From the NCBI RefSeq assembly GCF_009725165.1, contig NZ_WNZW01000008.1, forward strand, positions 124,001-188,000: a DNA stretch of 64,000 nt. The letters are read 5' to 3'. This stretch comes from Paenibacillus woosongensis (GTDB lineage: Bacteria; Bacillota; Bacilli; Paenibacillales; Paenibacillaceae). A model generated the notes under the pieces. The model saw only the letters and a program-made list of their open reading frames with translations. It searched no databases and had not been told where the DNA came from. The position numbers and the translations under genes are program-made. Of this stretch, positions 7,558 to 16,166 are shown piece after piece (position 1 is the first letter of the stretch; each line of letters opens with the position of its first letter).

Positions 7558-8286
7558 TTACTCCTTGATCGTCACTTTCACCGGCGAGTATTCGCCAATC
7601 ACGGTCTGCCCATGCACGGACACGCTGCCTTCCGGTGTTAAGTCCTTCTCCGTCATGATGCCAAGCGCAATCGTAAATTTATTGAACTTGACCGGAACAT
7701 TCTTCTCCCGCCGGATCTCATTGCCGTTCACGTAAAAGATGACCTCGTCCTCGGCCCGGTTATACGTGATTTTATAGTTATTAAACTCTCGTGCCTTGAA
7801 GTCGGTATCCTCCTTGAACACACAGAAGAACCGCGTCTTATCGCTCGGCGGCACCTCCACGCCGGGGAAAGGAAGCACCGCGTACACGCTGGCGTACTTA
7901 TCGTTGCCGGCAAAGAAATCCAGTGCGGCCCCTGTCGTGAAATCCAGGAGGTTCAAGGACACGTAGCCGTCATAAAGGTCGCCCGGCACCGTGTTCTGTG
8001 TGCGCGCCCGGATATCCAACTCGAAGCTGATCTCCCCGTTCTCCGGCACTGCAAACTCCTCGACAGAGTAATACATGTGCTTGGCATTGTCCAGTATCTG
8101 CACATGGTCATGCTTCCGGCTAAGCGGGGCGCGGACATATAGTATGCCATTGCGCACAATGACGACCGCGTCCGGCTCGCGGTATTCCCAGAACGTGCCG
8201 TCCGGCAGGGGGAACCCGCCGATTTTCCACACCTGTCCTTCATTCAGTATTGTATGAAAGTCGCCAATCACCCGTTGCTTGTCCAT
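7558..8286 (-). CDS. DUF6081-like protein
   Basis: 242 residues, soluble, mostly beta by inspection. It has aromatic segments such as WEYREPDAVVIVRNG and an internal LNLLDFTTGAALDFFAG, followed by ITYNRAEDEVIFYVNGNEI, which resembles concanavalin-like glucanase folds. I recall this pattern as DUF6081, found in Actinobacteria and Paenibacillus, with no assigned function. It follows the UbiA prenyltransferase gene by about 30 bp on the same strand, so the two are probably cotranscribed and related in role. The ribosome binding site is weak. Confidence 0.65.
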   Translation of the reverse strand: MDKQRVIGDFHTILNEGQVWKIGGFPLPDGTFWEYREPDAVVIVRNGILYVRAPLSRKHDHVQILDNAKHMYYSVEEFAVPENGEISFELDIRARTQNTVPGDLYDGYVSLNLLDFTTGAALDFFAGNDKYASVYAVLPFPGVEVPPSDKTRFFCVFKEDTDFKAREFNNYKITYNRAEDEVIFYVNGNEIRREKNVPVKFNKFTIALGIMTEKDLTPEGSVSVHGQTVIGEYSPVKVTIKE

Positions 8287-8316
8287 TTGTATCGTCTCGC
8301 TTTCTTGAAGTTCTAA

Positions 8317-9249
8317 TTATTGCAAAATCCCTTGCAGCAAAAGCGCCGCCATCATCACGAATCCGCAGCGCATGGAAGCCTGCAAAGAAGCCCCCATCAG
8401 CGGCAAATAGGCTGCCGGAGCGTTGTGCTCCTTCAACCTTCCGTAGACCCGGTAGAGCGGAATCGCCGTCAATAGCCCAACCAGCGCATATACCGGCAGT
8501 ATGCCCATTGCGATGCAAAGCAATAAACAAACATAAGCCAGTACGAGCAGCAGCTTGGAAAAACGCAGCGCCCGCTTCTCGCCCCACATGACGACCAGCG
8601 TATTTTTGCCTGCCTGCTTATCCGCCTGCCAGTGCAGGAAATGATGATTGAACAATACCAGCGTAGTCAGCAGTCCGATCGGCAGCGACAATAAAGCAGA
8701 ACGCAGACTCAAATCTCCGGTCTGTACATAATAAGAGCCCATGATGGGCAGGACGCCGAAGGACAGCAGGATGGCCACTTCACTTAATCCTTTGCCGCGG
8801 TATCCGAACTGAATCGGAGGCGCCACATAATAATAAGCGATCAGCCCGCCAAGGCCGCCGAATACAAGTACCGGCCAGCCGCTGTAGAGACTGAGCACGA
8901 TGCCGCACAGCACCCCGAGTCCCAGTAAAGACCAGGTCAGCCGTGCGAAGGTCTTCTCGGACATCATCCCACCAGCCAGAAATCCGGAATTGGTGGAGAT
9001 CACCTCCGGTGTATTTTTCGCCGCCGTATCCGCGCCGCTCCGGAAATCCCACAGATCATTAATCATGTTCGAGAACAGATGCGCCGCTCCAGCGCCGACC
9101 AGTGTGATGATGAAGAGTACCGGATGAAATTCCCCTTTCCATACATAAGCGCCCAGCGCTCCAAGAAAAACAGGAATAAGCATGACGGGAATGACCTGAA
9201 ACCGGGATGCCTTTCTGAACAATGTCCATTTATTCATCCTCCGCCTCAC
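8317..9249 (-). CDS. UbiA family prenyltransferase
   Basis: A 310-residue integral membrane prenyltransferase with about nine spans. The first Asp-rich motif NDLWDFRSGAD (about 64-74) and the second, DKQAGKNTLVV (near 205), are the Mg-pyrophosphate binding motifs of the family. Typical substrates are an aromatic acceptor and a polyprenyl diphosphate. A second UbiA homologue more like MenA is at 12243-13190, so this one probably uses another acceptor. Start could be GTG 9249 (behind GGAGGAG) or ATG 9237. It leads an operon with the DUF6081-like gene. Confidence 0.82.
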   Translation of the reverse strand: MRRRMNKWTLFRKASRFQVIPVMLIPVFLGALGAYVWKGEFHPVLFIITLVGAGAAHLFSNMINDLWDFRSGADTAAKNTPEVISTNSGFLAGGMMSEKTFARLTWSLLGLGVLCGIVLSLYSGWPVLVFGGLGGLIAYYYVAPPIQFGYRGKGLSEVAILLSFGVLPIMGSYYVQTGDLSLRSALLSLPIGLLTTLVLFNHHFLHWQADKQAGKNTLVVMWGEKRALRFSKLLLVLAYVCLLLCIAMGILPVYALVGLLTAIPLYRVYGRLKEHNAPAAYLPLMGASLQASMRCGFVMMAALLLQGILQ

Positions 9250-9414
9250 GCTCCTCCAGATAAAATGATAAAATCAAACCGTACATATTGATTATACATG
9301 AACTATTTTGCTAGACCAAAGTCCAGTTTTTTTCTTCCCCAGAGACCGAAGATTGCGTTCAATTAATGTAGTATGCTAATCGTAAATTCAATACATATGC
9401 AAAGGAGATTCAAT

Positions 9415-9921
9415 ATGAATCGAATGTCTTGGCTTGGACCGTTAATGATTTTAGCGGGCGTTTACTTGTTTTTCTTCCAAAAAGAAGCGATATCAATGGG
9501 CAGCCTGTTCGGCAATTTCTGGCCTACCCTGTTCGTTATTCCGCTAGGCCTTTTGTTCCACTGGATGTACTTCTCCCTTACCGAGCGCCGCGGCGCAGGC
9601 CTGCTCATTCCCGGGGGCATTCTGTTTACGGTCGGCATCGTCTGCCAGCTCTCTACTCTGTTCGACAGCTGGGGATATCTGTGGCCCGGGTTCATTCTCG
9701 CTCCTGCGGTTGGTCTATTTGAATTCTACTGGTTCGGAAACCGGAACAAATGGCTGTTGATCCCCATCAACATCCTTGGGGTGATGTCTTTGCTCTTCTT
9801 CGCAGTCATTGCGTTCGGCACATTGTACAACCGTGTAGTATTTGGACAGCCCGTGCTTGCGGTTGCCCTGATCGCCATCGGCGCAGGAATCATGTTTGCC
9901 CCAAAAAGAAACAAATTTTAA
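9415..9921 (+). CDS. Integral membrane protein of unknown function
   Basis: 168 residues with about five predicted membrane spans and a positively charged C-terminus (APKRNKF). The start at ATG 9415 is chosen because AAAGGAG lies six bases upstream; an in-frame ATG at 9373 has no such site. The MNRMSWLGPLMILAGVYLFF start recalls short LiaI/LiaF-like and DUF5668-like membrane proteins, but I cannot assign it. It precedes the padR gene by 100 bp but has a separate promoter in between. Confidence 0.65.
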   Translation: MNRMSWLGPLMILAGVYLFFFQKEAISMGSLFGNFWPTLFVIPLGLLFHWMYFSLTERRGAGLLIPGGILFTVGIVCQLSTLFDSWGYLWPGFILAPAVGLFEFYWFGNRNKWLLIPINILGVMSLLFFAVIAFGTLYNRVVFGQPVLAVALIAIGAGIMFAPKRNKF

Positions 9922-9927
9922 AATGGT

Positions 9928-9985
9928 TTGACAACAGGTTAGTCTCCTCTATATAATCATTTCAAATATATCCAACGTTGGATAT
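9928..9985 (+). promoter_or_regulatory. padR promoter with palindromic operator
   Basis: TTGACA (9928-9933) and TATAAT (9952-9957) are 18 bp apart. A perfect 18-bp palindrome ATATCCAACGTTGGATAT follows at 9968-9985, where a repressor would block initiation. The same palindrome recurs before the ABC genes. Confidence 0.85.
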
Positions 9986-10022
9986 TCGACTCCATCTCTA
10001 GATCGCAAAGGATGATAATAAG

Positions 10023-10565
10023 GTGACTAACCTGATCTTGCTGGCCCTGCTGCGGGAACGGCCTATGCACGGCTACGAGCTCCAGCAGCTCATCCAGACG
10101 AGCCGTATGGATACCTGGACGAATTTGCTGTCAGGCTCGATTTACTACGCCCTTAACAAAATGGAACAGGACGGTCTCCTGCGTACGGAAGCGGAGGAAC
10201 GGACGGGTGCGCGCTTGCGCAAAATATATGCGATTACCGAAGCCGGAGAAGAAACGTTCCAACAGATGCTGCGCCAATCGCTGACCATAACCCCACACTC
10301 CGTCAAATCCGATTTCTCCCTTGGCTTGTTATGGATCGAGCATCTGCCGCCGGAGGAGGCCCTCGGCCTGCTGCAGCAAAACTTGCGCCAGCTGAAAGAG
10401 ACACTCGACTTGTGGCGCGTCGGCAGAGAGATTAAAGGACAATACGGCCTTTCGCCTATTGCAGAGGCCTCCTTCGACAACGCCATGGCGCTGCTGGAAC
10501 TGGATATCCGATACGTGGAGCGCATTATCCGGCTTGTAGAACAAAGAAAGGCAGCAGAAGCCTAG
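10023..10565 (+). CDS. PadR family transcriptional regulator
   Basis: 180 residues, starting at GTG 10023. The N-terminal winged helix includes PMHGYELQQLI and SGSIYYALNKMEQDGLL, hallmarks of PadR, and the C-terminal part is the helical dimerisation domain (PadR_C / Vir-like). A palindrome lies in its own promoter and a second copy in front of the exporter genes that follow, so it very probably represses itself and the exporter. The inducer is unknown. Confidence 0.92.
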   Translation: MTNLILLALLRERPMHGYELQQLIQTSRMDTWTNLLSGSIYYALNKMEQDGLLRTEAEERTGARLRKIYAITEAGEETFQQMLRQSLTITPHSVKSDFSLGLLWIEHLPPEEALGLLQQNLRQLKETLDLWRVGREIKGQYGLSPIAEASFDNAMALLELDIRYVERIIRLVEQRKAAEA

Positions 10566-10643
10566 CGGCCTGCAGCTGCATCGGCAAGAAGCCTGCTCAC
10601 GGCACAATAAGCGTCCTGTTTTGCAGGCGATTTTTTCACCACA

Positions 10644-10661
10644 ATACCCAACGTTGGATAT
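10644..10661 (+). promoter_or_regulatory. Second PadR operator, before the ABC exporter genes
   Basis: ATACCCAACGTTGGATAT at 10644-10661 is the padR palindrome with one changed base. It ends 32 bp before the ATPase start codon, in a position to control the exporter separately from padR. Confidence 0.8.
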
Positions 10662-10693
10662 ATAACATTGAGTAAAAGGAGTGGATATATCAG

Positions 10694-11413
10694 ATGAACT
10701 ACTTGATTCAAGCAGATGGACTTACCAAAGTGTATAAGAAAAGACACGTTATCCGAAACATCAGCCTGACCATTTATCCCGGCGAAGTCATCGGGATCAT
10801 CGGGCCAAACGGAGCGGGCAAGTCGACGACGCTCGATTTGCTGCTCGGGCTGCGCCGCCCAGACCAAGGCACCGTAACATACGGACATCCTGAGCTGTAT
10901 CGCCGAATCGGCGTGCAACTGCAGTCAACTCCGTTCTTCCCCGGCTACAGCGCCCTTGAAAATATGCGCCTGTTCGCCGCCTTCTACGGGGTGAGGCTAA
11001 AAACGGACGCTATCATGAGCCTTCTCGCTCAATGCGGCCTTGAGGAAGCTGCCAGGACCGATGCCTTCCGCCTGTCCGGCGGACAGCAGAAAAGGCTTGC
11101 TATTGCCATGACTCTTGTCCATGACCCCAGCCTCGTGTTTCTCGATGAGCCGACCGCTGCCCTCGATCCGCGGGCACGCCGAGAAATCAGGGAGCTTATA
11201 GCGCTGCTTGCGAAGAGTGGAACATCCGTCGTATTCACCTCGCATGACATGGAAGAAGTATACAAGCTGGCTACGCGAATTGTGATGATCGACGGTGGTA
11301 TTTTGCGGGCAGACGGCCGCCCGGAGGATTTATTGAATGAATATGGGGCTTCTGGCTTGGAGGAGCTGTACGTCCAACTAACAGAACCCATCCGCAAGGA
11401 GGAATGGGCATGA
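10694..11413 (+). CDS. ABC-2 exporter, ATP-binding protein
   Basis: 239 residues. Walker A GPNGAGKST is near residue 38, LSGGQQKR near 130 and Walker B LVFLDEPTAALDP near 150, with switch His in FTSHDMEE. The pattern is that of multidrug or lantibiotic exporters of the CcmA/BcrA type. It ends inside the start of the permease gene (10 bp overlap), so the two are translationally coupled. A PadR operator lies just upstream. Confidence 0.9.
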   Translation: MNYLIQADGLTKVYKKRHVIRNISLTIYPGEVIGIIGPNGAGKSTTLDLLLGLRRPDQGTVTYGHPELYRRIGVQLQSTPFFPGYSALENMRLFAAFYGVRLKTDAIMSLLAQCGLEEAARTDAFRLSGGQQKRLAIAMTLVHDPSLVFLDEPTAALDPRARREIRELIALLAKSGTSVVFTSHDMEEVYKLATRIVMIDGGILRADGRPEDLLNEYGASGLEELYVQLTEPIRKEEWA

Positions 11414-12183
11414 TAACCGTGTTTACAACAATGCTCAAGGGAATGCTGCGCGACATGCATACTTTATTCTGGACGATCGCCTTTCCGGTTTTGCTGCTGC
11501 TCGGCCTGGGCCTGTACTTTCAGCAGCCAGCCTACTCGGTCAAATTGCTCAGCGGCATACTGGCGATGAATGTGCTGTTTGGCGCAACAATGGTAACTGC
11601 CTTCAACGTTATGTCGCATCGCAATCGCGGCGTATATAAGCTGCTGCGAGCCACCCCCTTCTCAACCTTTGCCTTTGTTGCCGCCATGACCGCTGCGAGA
11701 ACCGCGCTATCCCTGATCGTTAGCGCTGTGACTATCGCTGCTGCAAGGCTGATTCTCGGTGTTAGCCTCAGCCCTCTGAGCCTGCTGCTTATGCTTGTCG
11801 TTCTGCTTATCGGAACCGTCTGTTTCACGGCGATCGGCTTCATCGCAGCCAATCTGTCCAGGGATGAGAGCAACGTCAACATGATCTCGAATCTGATCAG
11901 CTTCCCGATGCTGTTCACCAGCGAAGCCTTTTACAGCCTGCAGCATGCCCCGGCATGGATTCAGATCTTCGGTTCACTTCAGCCTTTTCACTATTTCGTT
12001 CAAGCGATGAATCTAGCCCTTGATCCAATAGGCTCACTGCCGGGATTCGGCATCTCCATGCTGATTCTGGCCGTCTTCACTATCATCTGCCTCGGAGCTG
12101 CCGCTCTGACCTTCCGCTGGGATAACGAAGCGCCGGCACGCCGGAACCCGGCAGCAACAATGTCAGGCGGCAGCCCCTCCTAG
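11404..12183 (+). CDS. ABC-2 type exporter permease
   Basis: 259 residues with six predicted spans. The ABC-2 region is seen as an N-terminal span, a loop, a block of four hydrophobic helices from about 60 to 180, and a last span at 220-240. The motif LQPFHYFVQAMN near the C-terminal end is typical of the family. ATG at 11404 or 11410 can serve as start; the gene overlaps the ATPase gene. Substrate unknown; PadR-linked exporters often remove antimicrobials or membrane-active compounds. Confidence 0.88.
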   Translation: MGMITVFTTMLKGMLRDMHTLFWTIAFPVLLLLGLGLYFQQPAYSVKLLSGILAMNVLFGATMVTAFNVMSHRNRGVYKLLRATPFSTFAFVAAMTAARTALSLIVSAVTIAAARLILGVSLSPLSLLLMLVVLLIGTVCFTAIGFIAANLSRDESNVNMISNLISFPMLFTSEAFYSLQHAPAWIQIFGSLQPFHYFVQAMNLALDPIGSLPGFGISMLILAVFTIICLGAAALTFRWDNEAPARRNPAATMSGGSPS

Positions 12184-12242
12184 CTGCGTAGGGCATTTAA
12201 ACAGCATGCTGATTCCATCGCCGCCCGCAGTGCCAGCGCCCG

Positions 12243-13190
12243 CTACAGCATCATGATCGCGGCGAGGCCTAGGGCGACGATGCGGGCGGCATTGGTCAGC
12301 ATAAAGTTCTGCACCGACAGACCGAAAGTAAACTGCTTGGTCGGCTGATCGGCGAACCGTTTTATATTTTTGCGGACCGGCAGGAGCGTGAAGAGCACAA
12401 ATACCACAATGACCGGATGGACGCGAAGCGCGCACAGTACGATCAGATCCAGATAGGCAGCGTAGTAGAGCATTTTGAACAGGATCATCGCATTCGGACG
12501 GCCGATGTAGACGGGAAGCGTGTACCGTTTGTTCTCGATATCATCCTCCATATCGCAAATATTATTCGCCAGCATAATGTTGGCAATGCCCAGAATCGCC
12601 GGGATGGACACGAAGAAGACCAATATAACCTCCACAAGCTGAACCTGCAGCACAGCAGTCCCTCCGGTCAGCGTTAAGGAAGCAATGCGTTCTCCGACAT
12701 GAATGTAAGCCGAGATAAAGATGATGACAAACCCCATGAACAGCCCCGAGAAAATTTCCCCTAGCGGCATGCGCGAGATGGGGATCGGGCCAAAGGAATA
12801 CAGAATACCTACGGCAAATGACAACCCTCCGAGCAAGAGCAGCAGTAGTCCGACCTCCAGAAATAACAAGATGCCTGCGCCTACGGCCAGCGTCAGCAGA
12901 ATCGCGATGACCGCCACCACGGCGGAAGGTTTGATGTTGTACTGTACAATGGCATTATGAACTTCATAGCCGTAGCCGTGCTTCTTGACCGCCTTGCGGT
13001 AATCGTAATAATTGTTGATCGCCGTCGTTGCCATATCGAAGCTCAGCAGGGATACCAGCATCAATCCGAAATGGTAGGCATTGAACTGCTGAAACCGGAA
13101 CAAAGCATACACCGTGCCAAGCAAGAATGGAATCATACTGGCGGCCTTCGTTTGAATTTCCACCAGCTTCAAAAACTTTTGAATCGCCAT
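12243..13190 (-). CDS. menA: UbiA family prenyltransferase, MenA-like
   Basis: A 315-residue membrane prenyltransferase. The first motif is NNYYDYRKA (with an Asn-Asn start), followed by KHGYGYEVHNAI, and the second NDICDMEDDIENKRYTLPV. Together with SFGPIPISRMPLGE in the middle, these match the protein annotated as 1,4-dihydroxy-2-naphthoate polyprenyltransferase in many Bacillota, which attaches the polyprenyl tail in menaquinone synthesis. ATG 13190 is preferred over GTG 13199 because GGGTGG lies five bases before it. It stands alone, with no other men gene here, so the symbol is by similarity. Confidence 0.75.
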   Translation of the reverse strand: MAIQKFLKLVEIQTKAASMIPFLLGTVYALFRFQQFNAYHFGLMLVSLLSFDMATTAINNYYDYRKAVKKHGYGYEVHNAIVQYNIKPSAVVAVIAILLTLAVGAGILLFLEVGLLLLLLGGLSFAVGILYSFGPIPISRMPLGEIFSGLFMGFVIIFISAYIHVGERIASLTLTGGTAVLQVQLVEVILVFFVSIPAILGIANIMLANNICDMEDDIENKRYTLPVYIGRPNAMILFKMLYYAAYLDLIVLCALRVHPVIVVFVLFTLLPVRKNIKRFADQPTKQFTFGLSVQNFMLTNAARIVALGLAAIMML

Positions 13191-13434
13191 AGGTACCACC
13201 CTTTTAGACCATCTATAGTTTTGCTTCCAAATTAGTCTGATCTTTAAAAAGAGGATATCTCATATTTTAAATATTTGCTGTTTCATAAGTCATTGACACG
13301 CATCCATTTTCCATTCCATAGTCCCATTATCCCGATCCTTATGACCGCTGTTTTCCGCATAAAAAAAGGATTTTCCCCGAACTGTGCCGAAATGTAGGTA
13401 TTACGGATTATTATTTCCTCCGGGGGAGGACCAC

Positions 13435-16104
13435 ATGATGACCATAAGAAGACATTTCTCTTATACAACAGGCATCATCTTTCTAGCGGGACTCGGGCTT
13501 GCACTGCTCAGTGAGTATCATCCTCTTCACTTGATCTTCGGTATTTCGCTCGTATTTACGAATCTGGTGCTGCTTCTGCTCACCCGTCTGTATGGCGCAG
13601 GCTGGGGGCTGTTCACTGCCACGCTCGTCTATGCCGCTTCCATTTTCGTGTGGGGCAATCCGCTGTTTCAAGGGGTTCTATGGTTAGAGATTGTCTTTTT
13701 GTGCCTTTCAACACATTGGGGGAAACGCATCCGAACGACCATCGGAGCGGACTTCATTTTCTGGGCCGCGGCAGGTATCCCGCTTTTCCTCCTTCTATAT
13801 TATTTATCCTACCGCAGCCTTTCGATCGAGACATGGTTAATAGCGGCCATCTACATCTCAAATGGATTGTTCAACGTACTGGTCGCAGATGCGATTTGGG
13901 AATACCTCCCGAGCAAGTATTTTTACATCCACCGGGCTGACAGGGATAAGCCCATATATTTGAACAAGCTGCTGTACCATATCTTATTTCTTGCTATTGC
14001 CCTGCCGTTCGTGTTCTACCTGCTCATGAACAGCAGAAATACATATGATTCTGTTCGCTATAACTCACTGCAGGTGGCTCTGCATACGTCAAGCAGCATT
14101 TCCAGCGAGCTCGATCGCTGGAACCCGGATGACATCCGCAGGCTCGAACATGCTGGCAAAGGCAGTCTCGAGGAACTACAGCGTGTTATTGAATTCTTCT
14201 CGGCCAACCGGAGCTATCATATTATAGTGCTTGATCCACGGCATGAACGAATCGTTGCAGATAGCGGCAATGATTCCCCTCAGCACTCGGTAACCAAGCT
14301 GCTGCCTTTGCCGACCAACTCGGTGATCCAGGGAGATTTATACCTGCATATGCCTGAGAAACGGCTGCGATGGCTGCCGAATCAGGAATGGCAGGAAGCC
14401 AGCTACATTTACGGAACGACCCTGAAACAGGTACCCTTCATTCTGTACGTGATGGTTCCTCTGCAGCCGTATCAGGAGCAAATCTACAGCCAGTACTTAA
14501 CGCAGTTCATTTATTTGCTGGTGTTCATGATCGCGGCCGCGGTGGCCAGCAGATGGGTTACCCGCCGCCTGGTTCGGGGACTGTCGGAGCTTGCCGACAT
14601 TACGACTGGACTGCCTAGCAAGGTGTACCATCTGCGCAGCCTCGAATGGCCAGAGAGCCGGATTTATGAAATCCGTTCGCTGACCGTGAACTTCCGGCAG
14701 ATGACCAATAAATTGCTGAGCATGTTCCAGGAATCGCTCACGAGCAACCAGCTTCTTCAGGAACAGACCTTCCAGCTGCAGCAATCCGAGAAGAAGCTGC
14801 AGGAGCTGGCCTATTATGATGGCCTAACCGGGCTGCCCAACCGTCTGCATTTTACGGAATATATCGGTTCCCTTGGCATTCATTACGGTCCGGAGCATTC
14901 CTTTGCCGTCATGTTTGCCGATTTAAACCGCTTTAAGCAGATCAACGATACTTTAGGCCATGAGACGGGGGATATCCTCCTGCAAAAGGTAGCCTCCCGC
15001 TTCTCGCTGCTGGTTAGCGACCAGCTCCGCGTGTTCAGGCTTAGCGGGGATGAGTTTGTCTTCGTCTACCATTTTAATGATACCGCTTCCGTTCAGCAGG
15101 CCGCTCAAGCAATCTGCGATGCGCTGAATGAGCCCGTTACGATCAACGACGTCGTCCTGTACGTCTCCGTAAGTATTGGGATTAGCATCTATCCTTACGA
15201 TGGCGATAATCTGGACTTAATTATGCGCAATGCGGATATCGCTATGTACGTAGCCAAAGAGCAAGGGGACAGCATATATCATTTCTATGATCAAATGATC
15301 GAGAACCAGCGCTCCGAGAACATGAAGCTGGAGAACAGCTTGCGCAGCGCCCTTTTAACGGGTCAGTTCTCCCTGAATTATCAGCCGAAAATCGACGCGC
15401 ATACAGGCCGCATCAGCGGTGCCGAGGCATTGATTCGCTGGCTTCATCCGGAATACGGGTTCGTACCTCCAGACAAATTCATACCCCTGGCTGAAACGTC
15501 GGGCATTATTATGGATATCGATGAATGGGTCGTCACTGAGGCATGCCGCCAGAATAAAGTCTGGCAGGAGCAAGGGCTCCCACGGTTCCCGATCGCGGTC
15601 AACCTTTCTGCACGGCATTTCTATCAAGGCAATTTGATCGGAATGATCTCCCGCGTACTGAAGAAGACCCGGCTGGATCCACGGGATCTCATCCTCGAAA
15701 TCACCGAAGGCTCGCTGATCAAGAGCGCGGAATATGTCATCAAGGTCATGGCGGATTTGCGTGCAATGGGCATCACCATTTCCCTGGACGACTTTGGCAC
15801 CGGCTACTCCTCCCTGAGCCAGCTCCAGCGTCTGCCGATCCACGAGATGAAGCTCGACCGGTCGTTCATCCAGGGGCTCGCCCATGATCCGAAAAAATCG
15901 GCCATCGTGCGCGCCGTCATTGAGCTCGGCCATCATATGGAGCTGAATATTGTGGCCGAAGGAATCGAATCGCAGGAGGAGCTTCACTACCTGCGGAACC
16001 TGAAATGCGATCAATTCCAAGGCTATCTGTTCAGCGGCCCACTGCGGGAGAAGGAGTTTGCCCGGTTTGTGAAGCAATGGAACGGAAGCAAATGGCTCGG
16101 GTGA
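13435..16104 (+). CDS. Membrane-bound GGDEF-EAL cyclic-di-GMP enzyme
   Basis: 889 residues. The first 220 residues contain seven or so membrane spans, then an extracytoplasmic segment to about 355, another span and a coiled linker. The GGDEF domain (about 455-625) has SGDEF in place of GGDEF and lacks the RxxD inhibitory site. The EAL domain (about 640-880) keeps EAL, the Asn of VNLSARHF, EITEG, DDFGTG, the Lys of MKLDRSF and VAEGIES, so phosphodiesterase activity is expected. Start ATG 13435 follows GGGGGAGG. It is convergent with a second c-di-GMP gene across a shared terminator. Confidence 0.9.
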   Translation: MMTIRRHFSYTTGIIFLAGLGLALLSEYHPLHLIFGISLVFTNLVLLLLTRLYGAGWGLFTATLVYAASIFVWGNPLFQGVLWLEIVFLCLSTHWGKRIRTTIGADFIFWAAAGIPLFLLLYYLSYRSLSIETWLIAAIYISNGLFNVLVADAIWEYLPSKYFYIHRADRDKPIYLNKLLYHILFLAIALPFVFYLLMNSRNTYDSVRYNSLQVALHTSSSISSELDRWNPDDIRRLEHAGKGSLEELQRVIEFFSANRSYHIIVLDPRHERIVADSGNDSPQHSVTKLLPLPTNSVIQGDLYLHMPEKRLRWLPNQEWQEASYIYGTTLKQVPFILYVMVPLQPYQEQIYSQYLTQFIYLLVFMIAAAVASRWVTRRLVRGLSELADITTGLPSKVYHLRSLEWPESRIYEIRSLTVNFRQMTNKLLSMFQESLTSNQLLQEQTFQLQQSEKKLQELAYYDGLTGLPNRLHFTEYIGSLGIHYGPEHSFAVMFADLNRFKQINDTLGHETGDILLQKVASRFSLLVSDQLRVFRLSGDEFVFVYHFNDTASVQQAAQAICDALNEPVTINDVVLYVSVSIGISIYPYDGDNLDLIMRNADIAMYVAKEQGDSIYHFYDQMIENQRSENMKLENSLRSALLTGQFSLNYQPKIDAHTGRISGAEALIRWLHPEYGFVPPDKFIPLAETSGIIMDIDEWVVTEACRQNKVWQEQGLPRFPIAVNLSARHFYQGNLIGMISRVLKKTRLDPRDLILEITEGSLIKSAEYVIKVMADLRAMGITISLDDFGTGYSSLSQLQRLPIHEMKLDRSFIQGLAHDPKKSAIVRAVIELGHHMELNIVAEGIESQEELHYLRNLKCDQFQGYLFSGPLREKEFARFVKQWNGSKWLG

Positions 16105-16123
16105 CCCGCAAAGCAAAACAAAC

Positions 16124-16149
16124 AAAACCTCGCCGCTCGGCGAGGTTTT
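16124..16149. terminator. Bidirectional terminator between the two c-di-GMP genes
   Basis: A perfect 12-bp stem AAAACCTCGCCG with a two-base loop (16124-16149). Runs of A before and T after it make it work on both strands, ending both convergent genes. Confidence 0.9.
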
Positions 16150-16166
16150 AATTTATAATTCCGCGT

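Noticed and set aside
15355..16125. Open frame antisense to the EAL domain
   Set aside because: All EAL catalytic residues are conserved on the plus strand; the antisense frame has no ribosome site.
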